DNA from: Paenibacillus sp. MAEPY2
GTDB lineage: Bacteria; Bacillota; Bacilli; Paenibacillales; Paenibacillaceae
Reading direction: 5' to 3'
NCBI RefSeq assembly: GCF_000499205.1
Contig: NZ_AWUK01000013.1
Location: 186,001 to 250,000, forward strand
DNA length: 64,000 nt
Made by a program: the position numbers and the translations under genes. How positions within the stretch are numbered: position 1 is the stretch's first letter; every line of letters starts with the position of its first letter. A model generated the notes under the pieces. It made no database searches. It saw only the letters and a program-made list of their open reading frames with translations, and had not been told where the DNA came from. Of the stretch, positions 9,165 through 16,551 are shown in pieces.

Positions 9165-9833
9165 TCATACTTCGAGTTCTCTTAGTCTTTCCTCAATTCT
9201 TCCAGGAATCAAAGCAAACAGTTGGTCCCAGATCATAAACACATTGGGGTCAAGCACATATTCCTCAAACTCCATAGCAGGTACAAACGCCTTCGTCTGC
9301 AGGAATGCCTGCACTCTGGCATTGATCTCTTCATTTGTTTCAAAATAACCTTTGAACATCTCGTTGACTAGCAGGCCGTCACATCCAGCATTAGCCCCGG
9401 CTGCGCTGTACAGATCCGGTAACAGTTCAAATACCACAGGCAGCGGTGAAAACGCGTGTTTGCCTGGCTGCGAGTAAAGACACACATGGCGTCCAACCAC
9501 ATTAACCCGATCCTTCAGCAATCCCCTGAGCACTCTGCCATGAAAGCTGGCTTCACAGTCCACGACTTCGCCGTCATGGCCCACATAGATCCACACATGC
9601 TCCATTTCGTACAAATGCCCAATTTCGTAATCCCACCAGATCGCAAATTCAATCACATATCGGACGGCATCGGCTGGAAAATGAATTTCCCGGCTAAAGG
9701 ATGGGGAAGGGCCAGAGCGTTCCAGTATTGAAACACCTACAAAATCCGGATAAAAAGGCTCATTTCGGTCAAACATTAATACAGGAGCATAACTCATTGC
9801 GGTTTCCAGTATTATATGCTCAGTCATGGTCAT
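9165..9833 (-). CDS. Conserved hypothetical protein
   Basis: The product is 222 residues, starting at ATG 9833 with GGAGG nine bases upstream. I do not recognise the family with certainty. Residues 15-110 contain APVLMFDRNEPFYPDFVGV, YVIEFAIWWDYEIGHLYEME and HVWIYVGHDGEVVDCEASFH, an aromatic- and acid-rich pattern. It recalls the Vps62/DUF946-type beta-rich proteins (a search would decide). No signal peptide or membrane segment is present. The middle part has a conserved-looking CLYSQPGKHAFSPLP with a histidine and cysteine that could bind metal. It stands alone between two terminators. Confidence 0.6.
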   Translation of the reverse strand: MTMTEHIILETAMSYAPVLMFDRNEPFYPDFVGVSILERSGPSPSFSREIHFPADAVRYVIEFAIWWDYEIGHLYEMEHVWIYVGHDGEVVDCEASFHGRVLRGLLKDRVNVVGRHVCLYSQPGKHAFSPLPVVFELLPDLYSAAGANAGCDGLLVNEMFKGYFETNEEINARVQAFLQTKAFVPAMEFEEYVLDPNVFMIWDQLFALIPGRIEERLRELEV

Positions 9834-9965
9834 AGATGGGTTCCTCCACGTTATTAGGGTATGATCAATTTATGAATTATGCTTCTCCTATTATTGCTCT
9901 CACTACTGTGACAAACGAATGTTATCCTTATATTAACAGAGAATTCTGACCGTGTTAATTTGGAA

Positions 9966-10003
9966 CAAAACGTAGCCCACAACCGAATTTCCCGGTCGTG
10001 GGC
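9966..10003 (-). terminator. Rho-independent terminator after the first cupin gene
   Basis: On the minus strand GCCCACGACCG pairs with CGGTTGTGGGC (9975-10003), followed by TACGTTTTG. The stop codon of the cupin gene is 34 bp upstream. Confidence 0.78.
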
Positions 10004-10037
10004 CTGAATGCGTTCATTGGAGAAGGAATTATTATCG

Positions 10038-10622
10038 TTATCCCTTTGAGTTCTTGGATGATTTGGAAGCTTTGATCGCCTGATCGGAAACAGAATCCAC
10101 GCATCCAATTGGCGGACCCAAAATAGCGTCATTTTTGATGGATGCCACTGCCTTTGCATACGCCTCCTCATCAATGCAGTATGCACGATGTGCAACTTCA
10201 GGCGGTGTTGCAGCCAGGAAATCAGCCCCAAGCACAATGTCCGGTGTAGGTTGATCAAAAATCGTCAACAGATGCACATCGTCGGTCTCCGCCACAAACC
10301 AGTGAAACCACCCTTGAGGGAATATCGAAACTTGACCAGGCTTCAAGTGATAACTTATCCGCTCCCGCTTGAAGGGATCGTAGACAGAGGTGGTAACTTC
10401 ACCGTTGATCAGAACGACCATCTCTGTCACATTGGTATGCCAGTGTGGCTGAACGATGATACCTTTACTCATGTGTACGTTGAAAAACCCATTTTTGATC
10501 GTTGGCAGCTGCTCCCCAAACAACTGGGTAATATAATTGCGCGAATCACGCTGATAATTTAAAACCGTTGTCGAATCGGCTGCCAGTTGAACATTCGGGG
10601 ATTGCAGAATCGGATTAATCAT
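10038..10622 (-). CDS. Cupin-domain protein (paralogue of the cupin at 25459)
   Basis: The 194-residue protein has one cupin barrel. The first motif is HWHTNVTEMVVLINGEVTT (residues about 59-77), with metal-type His/His/Glu, and the second is PGQVSIFPQGWFHWFVAE, with its His. The barrel is followed by a conserved tail (APxPDIVLGADFL-like, YCIDEEAYAKAV, ILGPPIGC). The same order occurs in the gene at 25459-26166, so the two are paralogues. Similar proteins occur in spore-formers and may be oxalate-decarboxylase- or germin-like, but the reaction is unknown. AAGGAGG precedes ATG 10622. No signal peptide. Confidence 0.8.
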   Translation of the reverse strand: MINPILQSPNVQLAADSTTVLNYQRDSRNYITQLFGEQLPTIKNGFFNVHMSKGIIVQPHWHTNVTEMVVLINGEVTTSVYDPFKRERISYHLKPGQVSIFPQGWFHWFVAETDDVHLLTIFDQPTPDIVLGADFLAATPPEVAHRAYCIDEEAYAKAVASIKNDAILGPPIGCVDSVSDQAIKASKSSKNSKG

Positions 10623-10783
10623 ACCGCTGTTTCCTCCTTATAGGCGCACATCTCATTGTTGTACTGTATGCGTTAATACGCGGAGATAATACCGTGACAC
10701 GATTGTATTTCAATTTTCATCCAAATGTGTAGCTTCATCTGTCGATTAGGTTCAAGTGATGAACATTCACTCTCAAGTAAAAC

Positions 10784-10826
10784 ACAAAAACGCCCTTTTC
10801 CTGTTGAAAACAGGTCTGGGGCGTTA
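10784..10826 (-). terminator. Rho-independent terminator after the aldo/keto reductase gene
   Basis: On the minus strand AACGCCC pairs with GGGCGTT around an inner CCTGT/ACAGG stem, followed by TTTTTGTGTTTT. Confidence 0.85.
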
Positions 10827-10853
10827 AGTGCTTAATCTATAGTTTGCTATATC

Positions 10854-11810
10854 TTAAGCAATTCCCGGGTATCTTCCTCCCGCGGCAAATCCTTTCGGAG
10901 ATATCCGTTCAATCTCTGCCAATTCATCAATGGTGAGAGAAACCTGCAGAGCACCAAGATTCTCGTGAACTCTCTCCAAACTACGAGTACCAGGAATCGG
11001 AACGATATGTTCTCCTTTTTCAAGTAACCAGGCGAGTGCAAGCTGAGAGGCAGTGCACCCTTTTTGCATAGCCAGCTCCTGGATCAGGCGCACCACCTCC
11101 AGATTTTTCTGAAAATTCTCACCCTGGAAACGTGGATAATGACGACGATAATCGTCCTCCGGCAGGTCGTCTATCGTTTGGATCTGGCCTGTTAGGAAGC
11201 CACGCCCTAAAGGACTGTAAGGGACAAGCCCAATGTTCAACTCGCCGAGCAATGGCAAAATCTCATCTTCGAGCTCACGACTCCACAATGAATACTCCGT
11301 TTGGAGCGCTGTAATTGGATGAACGGAATTCGCACGACGAATCGTCTCTGCAGGCGCTTCAGACAGACCTATATATCGGATCTTCCCCTGCTGTACCAGA
11401 TCTGCAAGTGTTCCCACCGTTTCCTCAATTGGAGTATTGGGATCAGGACGATGCTGATAATAGAGATCGATATAATCCATACCTAGGTTGTACAGACTGG
11501 CATCCACTGATTTTTTAATATACGCCGGATCTCCCTTGGGACCCTGGGTATGTGTTATACCAAACTTGGTCGCTACAATAGCATCGGCTCTTCGCCCTTT
11601 AAGCGCACGCCCAAGCAATTTCTCGTTACCTCCAAACTGCTGCTTTTCATATTCACCGTACAAATCGGCTGTATCGAACATCGTTACGCCTGCATCTAAC
11701 GCACCATGAATTGTATGCACCGAATCTTGGTTGTCTGGCATCATCATTACACCCAGCCCAAGCCCGGATACTTGCAAATGATCGCTTCCCAACGTTCTTG
11801 TCTTAATCAT
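10854..11810 (-). CDS. Aldo/keto reductase
   Basis: This is an NAD(P)H-dependent carbonyl reductase of about 318 residues. It shows LGLGVMMM at the N-terminus, the catalytic Asp-Tyr segment [11 protein letters not shown], the Lys in VATKFGI, the [18 protein letters not shown] strand with its His, [11 protein letters not shown], and the cofactor-phosphate loop [12 protein letters not shown]. It belongs to the YakC/AKR13-like branch common in Firmicutes and fungi. I take ATG 11810 as start, with GAGGG six bases upstream; an upstream in-frame start at 11861 lacks such a site. The MmyB-type regulator gene 123 bp upstream on the same strand may control it. Substrate unknown. Confidence 0.92.
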   Translation of the reverse strand: MIKTRTLGSDHLQVSGLGLGVMMMPDNQDSVHTIHGALDAGVTMFDTADLYGEYEKQQFGGNEKLLGRALKGRRADAIVATKFGITHTQGPKGDPAYIKKSVDASLYNLGMDYIDLYYQHRPDPNTPIEETVGTLADLVQQGKIRYIGLSEAPAETIRRANSVHPITALQTEYSLWSRELEDEILPLLGELNIGLVPYSPLGRGFLTGQIQTIDDLPEDDYRRHYPRFQGENFQKNLEVVRLIQELAMQKGCTASQLALAWLLEKGEHIVPIPGTRSLERVHENLGALQVSLTIDELAEIERISPKGFAAGGRYPGIA

Positions 11811-11933
11811 GCGGTTCCCTCTTTTCGTTATTAAATAGAAAGATATTGAACTTGTACTCATTCTATTTCAAGAACGGAGGCCCAACCACAGTCTGTTTAT
11901 GCTAGTACTAGAATTACCACTCTGATCGTTACG

Positions 11934-12740
11934 TTACTCCACAACGGGTATGTACACACAACAATGAATGCCTGACTGTTCGTTCAGATTACTCATGGAA
12001 AAGATATCGTAGGCATAGGCAATACCATCCGCCCGATCCGTAGTTTCGAGATAGATCCGGTTAACTTTTTTCTGTTTTATTTGGTGCAGGCTCCAAATGT
12101 TATGAAAATCCGTGCTGTCCTCGTTCAACTGTTGAATTATTTTGGAAAACTCAGGTTCACCCGGATACTTGTCATAATACGTACGAAACACCGCTACCGA
12201 ATGCCGTGCAAATTCATCCCAATTATGCATACGTTCTCGAAGCGTTGCATCCAGAAATAACATTCGCATCATGACACGGTCGTTCACGTTCATCGAGGAA
12301 AAGGCGAACAGTTTTTCATTCGCTGCCTCATTCCATGCAAGTACTTCAGACCTTTCATTCGTAATAAAAGAAGGGTATGCAAGTTGACTAATGATGCTCT
12401 GCCATCCCTCTTCGAGATGTGAATAGGAGGCAGGAAATTCATGCTCTGCATTAGGGTCCCATAAGCGAAATAGGTGGTCCTTCTCCTCCTCGCTTAACTG
12501 GAGTGCTCCCGCTATGCTTTCCATCACCTCGCGAGACGCGTTAACCTCTCTCCCCTGCTCAAGCCAAGTGTAGTAAGTTGCACTGACACCTGCTAGTACA
12601 GCAACTTCTTCACGTCTTAATCCCAGCGTTCTGCGCTGTCCATACGATCCGCTGATTCCGGCTTGATCAGGCTGAATCCGGCTCCTCCGAGATTTCAAAA
12701 ATTCACCCAGTGTTTTACTTCGGCTAATACCTGTAGTCAT
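11934..12740 (-). CDS. XRE-type regulator with MmyB-like ligand-binding domain
   Basis: The 268-residue protein has an N-terminal lambda-repressor-type helix-turn-helix with the family signature RRTLGLRREEVAVLAGVS and YYTWLEQGREVNAS. Its C-terminal domain of about 160 residues (MMRMLFLDATLRERMHNWDE, AVFRTYYDKYPGEPEF, DFHNIWSLHQI) matches the MmyB-like ligand-binding region. In actinobacteria this domain can bind fatty acids. The start is ATG 12740 with GGGAGG upstream. These regulators usually sit beside a short-chain dehydrogenase or aldo/keto reductase, as here, where the reductase gene is directly downstream on the same strand. Its target is inferred from that. Confidence 0.9.
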   Translation of the reverse strand: MTTGISRSKTLGEFLKSRRSRIQPDQAGISGSYGQRRTLGLRREEVAVLAGVSATYYTWLEQGREVNASREVMESIAGALQLSEEEKDHLFRLWDPNAEHEFPASYSHLEEGWQSIISQLAYPSFITNERSEVLAWNEAANEKLFAFSSMNVNDRVMMRMLFLDATLRERMHNWDEFARHSVAVFRTYYDKYPGEPEFSKIIQQLNEDSTDFHNIWSLHQIKQKKVNRIYLETTDRADGIAYAYDIFSMSNLNEQSGIHCCVYIPVVE

Positions 12741-12867
12741 AAATAACCTCCCTTAGATATTTAGATTTCTATGGATTCAATTACGGCTCTATCCAAAATG
12801 GTTAACCTCTAAAAAGCCTTGAAGTCAAGCCGGCTGATAAGGGCTGGCGATTAGTAGACCATTATCT

Positions 12868-13048
12868 AAGGAACTCAGGACGTCTTATTTCGCCTTCAGA
12901 TGCTCTTTCTAAAATGTAAGGAACCTAAGACACGTTATTTCCTGAAATTCCTGACAAAAACGCTGTAAACGACTGTTTATTCCGATATAGCGTGTCTCAA
13001 GTTCCTTAGATTTCTACAGTCACTTCAAATCCTTGAATAAGACGTCTC
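12868..13048. repeat. Nested imperfect inverted-repeat element in a 410-bp gene-free gap
   Basis: The gap 12741-13150 holds no gene. Two related direct blocks begin TAAGGAAC (12868 and 12918), the second reading TAAGGAACCTAAGACACG. An inverted copy, CGTGTCTCAAGTTCCTTA, lies at 12991-13008. An outer pair, GACGTCTTATT (about 12879-12889) and AATAAGACGTC (13037-13047), encloses them. The order is therefore A-B-B'-A'. The whole can fold as one long hairpin of about 180 bases and looks like a small dispersed palindromic element or MITE-like relic. No target duplication or open frame is evident. Confidence 0.6.
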
Positions 13049-13150
13049 CGATTCGTTAGCGCTCGCTCCATGCTCTGATCCAACCACTAGCGAGAAGTCG
13101 CCCCTAATATATGCGAGAGCTTATCTGATAGTTACATTGTTCGTACTTAG

Positions 13151-14224
13151 CTACATTTGATCGAAGAATTCTGTGATTTGTTTACCTGGGTCAGCTAAAA
13201 ACTCAGGGAACGTACATATATTACCATTCTCCTGATGTTCCACATCCACGTATCCAATTATTTTTTTACTTGGATTCCAAACGATCACCTTATGCGAGTA
13301 CTCATGCAAATCAGCAGATAAACGCAGCAACTTCTGTCTCCCCATCTTCATCTCTACAGTATCCACCAGATTAAAGAACTCCACATATTGAATACCTGAT
13401 TCATTGTCAGGCAGGTCAATACGACCTGGCCCTTCGGTCAGAAATTGGATAAGTTCCTTAGGCAGCTTGTACGATTTGAGCGCATGCAATTTGTTGCTCA
13501 GATTGTGAAAGTCTTGCGGCTCATGAGATTTCAAATACTCTGCCATTTCTTCATTTTTCTGACTGATGGCAATCGTGTATGCTCGTTCCCCATCCTTCTC
13601 TTGAATGGTTACATCCGCTCCATGCTCTACCAAATAACGAACCATCATCATATTGTTGTTACGAGCGGCTACTGTAAGGGGTGTCGCCTTGTATGGATAC
13701 ACCATATCGGACTCGTTGTAATTGATATCCACGCCCTCGTCCAGCAAATACTGGACCATCTTCATATCGTGATTCGAAACGGCTTTTCGTAACGTTTTTC
13801 CACCATATTTTCGAATATCCAGTCCGAGGTCCTTCAATACTGGGATGTTCTTTTTGTTACCGTAATATGCCTCGTCGTACGCACTCGACTTCACATGATT
13901 AAGTCCAATCAATTTGGCTCCATGCTTCTGCAAATATCGAACCGTATCTTCCCCGCAGTATCTGGCCGCCTTGAGGATTGCCGGGTTGTCCTTCACATTC
14001 AGGTTCACTCCGCGCTCCACCAAAAGCTTAACCACTGCCTGCTGATTGGTGATTAGGGCAATATCTAGTGGTGTTAAAGCTATGTATTTGCTGAGCGTAA
14101 TCACTTTTTCAAGCTCCATACCCTGTTTAATGAATTCTTCTACACCAGTAACGTCTCCCTTATAAATCGCCATGGCTTGATCAGGCAACGTTTCAAACGT
14201 TCCTTGATTTCCGATTTTGAACAA
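13151..14224 (-). CDS. Ankyrin-repeat protein with a possible SMI1-like C-terminus
   Basis: This is a 357-residue cytoplasmic protein. Residues about 20-225 hold ankyrin repeats, clear in LTPLDIALITNQQAVVKLL, LRKAVSNHDMKMVQYLLDEG, and PLTVAARNNNMMMVRYLVEH followed by GADV. The last 110 residues (from LPKELIQFLTEGPGRIDLPD) follow the length and pattern of SMI1/KNR4-like immunity domains, though the match is weaker. The start is TTG 14224, set by GGGAGG eight bases away. It has no signal peptide. Ankyrin proteins and SMI1 domains both occur as immunity proteins of polymorphic toxins, so a role in protection from a toxin is possible. No toxin gene lies nearby. Confidence 0.75.
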   Translation of the reverse strand: MFKIGNQGTFETLPDQAMAIYKGDVTGVEEFIKQGMELEKVITLSKYIALTPLDIALITNQQAVVKLLVERGVNLNVKDNPAILKAARYCGEDTVRYLQKHGAKLIGLNHVKSSAYDEAYYGNKKNIPVLKDLGLDIRKYGGKTLRKAVSNHDMKMVQYLLDEGVDINYNESDMVYPYKATPLTVAARNNNMMMVRYLVEHGADVTIQEKDGERAYTIAISQKNEEMAEYLKSHEPQDFHNLSNKLHALKSYKLPKELIQFLTEGPGRIDLPDNESGIQYVEFFNLVDTVEMKMGRQKLLRLSADLHEYSHKVIVWNPSKKIIGYVDVEHQENGNICTFPEFLADPGKQITEFFDQM

Positions 14225-14360
14225 AGGTGTAACCTCCCTCTGGTTAAATATCTACACGACTATAAGTCCTGTAATGCTCATTAATCATAGTATACCTGCT
14301 AACCTTTTCATCTGTACAAAGCCTCTACCAATATCAGGTTCTTGTCCTAAAGCTCAAACC

Positions 14361-14387
14361 AACCCCGAAACATAAAGTTCCGGGGTT
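14361..14387 (-). terminator. Hairpin after the MFS gene
   Basis: AACCCCG (14361-14367) pairs with CGGGGTT (14381-14387). The following T-run on the minus strand is short (GGTTTGAG), so termination may be weak. Confidence 0.55.
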
Positions 14388-14422
14388 GTCATCTACTTTT
14401 AAACTCCATCACATCAACTCAC

Positions 14423-15748
14423 TCATTTATGTGCTAATCCTGTTGGGTCTGTTGGCACAATATCAATGCCCTTCTCCAGCCCCTTAATGGATTTAAGCTG
14501 GGAAGTGATGGCTGCAATAACGATAACAAACACGCCTGCAATAATAAACAAGAACGCAATGCCCCTTCCCGGACCAACGCCGATGAATGATCCTACGGTC
14601 AAGGCCAGCGCTCCACCTTCCTCCAACAATGGGTTAAAGACATGGTCTGCCAAAAATCCTGCGATACTGTATGAAACGATAAAGCCCAATTGCGATAAAA
14701 TGCCGATGATGCCCCACACCCTGCCTTGCTTCTCGTTGGATATGTTATTACGCACCAATACATCTGCACTCATGTTGACAAAGGGCAGGGAGGACAGAAA
14801 CAGGAAGCCTGCAAAGATAATGAAATATATATTTGTTGTAAATCCCAAAAGGGAGAAGGACAATCCGGACATGATCAGACCCCAAACAAGTATTTTTGAA
14901 TATTTTTTACTTAGGGTGAACATGCCAATGCACAGACTGCTGATCAACATGCCAATTGCGCTCACCGATTGAAATGTTCCAAGCGTTCTTGATTCAGAGA
15001 AGGATAGGATCATTGGACCTATGAGCGTTTCTAGGAATCCCAGATAGAACGTGATAATCGAAATAATGATAACAAGCAGAAGCACGCCTTTATTCGTCGT
15101 TACTTCAATCCAGCCTTCGTGAAGCTCAGTCAGCCAAGGTTTCCTCTCATCATCGGTTCGCTCCGCTTTAAGACTTTTCCGTATAACAAGCACTGCCAGG
15201 ATCGCAACCAGATACGTCAATATATTAATGACCAGAATGACTTCAATCGTTGTTATACTGAGCAGAATGCCGGCTATAATGGGCGAAAATAGAAACTTGG
15301 ATGATTCGGCAAGCTGCACCAGGCCGCTGCCCTTTGAATATTGATCTTTATTGAGCAAATCGGTGGCTGAAGCCTTGTAGGCTGGACTTTGAACGGCCGA
15401 GAACACGGAACTAAAAGCAACACCAGCATAGATATGCCACAGTTCAATCTTCCCCGTCAGGATCATGGTCAAGATAAAAACTAAACCAGCCGCAGAACCA
15501 AGATCACCTAAGACCATCATCGTGCGCCGGTCAAAACGATCTGCAAGGACTCCACCTATGGGACGCAACAAGATATTAGGCAGAAAGGTAAACAGTGTAA
15601 TCAATGCGACAGCTGTCGCCGTATGGGTTTTCTCAAATGCATACACACCAAGAGAGAATGCCGTCATTCCGATACCCATCGTAGATATGAGCTGTCCGAA
15701 CCATACTGTCAAAAATGTACCAAATGACCTGTGTCCCATCTGTTTCAT
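14423..15748 (-). CDS. MFS exporter, EntS/MFS_3-like
   Basis: The product is a polytopic inner-membrane protein of about 441 residues with some 12 hydrophobic segments. It has the MFS loop motif GGVLADRFDRRTMM between segments 2 and 3, and an NNISNEKQGRVWG loop in the second half. This pattern fits the macrolide/siderophore exporter group. I take ATG 15748 as start, with GAGAGGGG upstream; the TTG at 15766 overlaps that site. The gene lies 28 bp after the ABC ATPase gene and forms the end of a permease-ATPase-MFS operon. Together the three may export or resist one class of compound. Substrate unknown. Confidence 0.88.
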   Translation of the reverse strand: MKQMGHRSFGTFLTVWFGQLISTMGIGMTAFSLGVYAFEKTHTATAVALITLFTFLPNILLRPIGGVLADRFDRRTMMVLGDLGSAAGLVFILTMILTGKIELWHIYAGVAFSSVFSAVQSPAYKASATDLLNKDQYSKGSGLVQLAESSKFLFSPIIAGILLSITTIEVILVINILTYLVAILAVLVIRKSLKAERTDDERKPWLTELHEGWIEVTTNKGVLLLVIIISIITFYLGFLETLIGPMILSFSESRTLGTFQSVSAIGMLISSLCIGMFTLSKKYSKILVWGLIMSGLSFSLLGFTTNIYFIIFAGFLFLSSLPFVNMSADVLVRNNISNEKQGRVWGIIGILSQLGFIVSYSIAGFLADHVFNPLLEEGGALALTVGSFIGVGPGRGIAFLFIIAGVFVIVIAAITSQLKSIKGLEKGIDIVPTDPTGLAHK

Positions 15749-15775
15749 TGGATAACCCCTCTCCAATTAACCGTG

Positions 15776-16540
15776 TTAGAACCCTTGATCCGTAAGCCAT
15801 TTGCCTAACATATTTTCTCTCGTTTTAAGATTATGCTGCTTGTTATACTTGCCAAGGTTACGATCTGCCACCAGTTTGCCGTCCATCATGAATAAAACCC
15901 GTTCAGATCGTGCTGCAACCTTAACATCATGGGTGACGATCAAAAGGGTTGTTCCAGATGCATTAATGTCTCCAAGAATATCCATGATTTCGTTGGTTGA
16001 ACGTGAATTTAATGCCCCCGTGGGTTCGTCTGCAAACAGAATATCCGGCTGATTGATCAGCGCCCTGCATATACCAATTCGTTGTAATTGTCCACCCGAT
16101 GCCTGAGTAATATTGTGATTGGCGAGTTCCTCGATGCCCATTTTTTTCATCAGATTGAGAGCTCGTGTATGAATGGAATCCCTGCTGCTTTTTTTCGCCA
16201 GATAGGCAGACAGAATGATGTTGTCGAGTAGATTCAGGCTTTTTAACAGATGGATGTTCTGAAATATAAATCCCATCTTGTTCAAGCGAAGTTGCGCCAA
16301 TTCTTTCTCTGAAAAAGCAGAAATCTCTTTGCCAGCAAAATAAACACTCCCGCTGCTAACCTGATCCATGCCGCTGACGTTGTAAAGCAAAGTTGATTTT
16401 CCCGAGCCCGACGGACCCATAATGGAAACAAATTCGCCCTTCTTCAATTGAAAAGTAATATCTTTCAAAATAGGATGCTTCTCACGCTCACCAGTACTGT
16501 ACGATTTATTCACGTTTTTGGCTTCCAATATCGTAGTCAA
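15776..16540 (-). CDS. ABC transporter ATP-binding protein (MacB/LolD type)
   Basis: This cytoplasmic ATPase of about 254 residues powers the FtsX-type permease encoded just upstream. It has Walker A GPSGSGKSTLL, a Q-loop in MGFIFQNIHLL, the signature ASGGQLQR (Ala instead of the usual Leu in LSGGQ), Walker B DILFADEPTGAL and the switch His in LLIVTHD. The C-terminus has a 35-residue extension after the core, KYNKQHNLKTRENMLGKWL. The frame opens at GTG 16546, which touches its GGGAGG site, so TTG 16540 (six bases away) is the more likely start. The gap to the permease gene is about 10 bp, which indicates one mRNA. Confidence 0.9.
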   Translation of the reverse strand: MTTILEAKNVNKSYSTGEREKHPILKDITFQLKKGEFVSIMGPSGSGKSTLLYNVSGMDQVSSGSVYFAGKEISAFSEKELAQLRLNKMGFIFQNIHLLKSLNLLDNIILSAYLAKKSSRDSIHTRALNLMKKMGIEELANHNITQASGGQLQRIGICRALINQPDILFADEPTGALNSRSTNEIMDILGDINASGTTLLIVTHDVKVAARSERVLFMMDGKLVADRNLGKYNKQHNLKTRENMLGKWLTDQGF

Positions 16541-16551
16541 GGTCACCCTCC

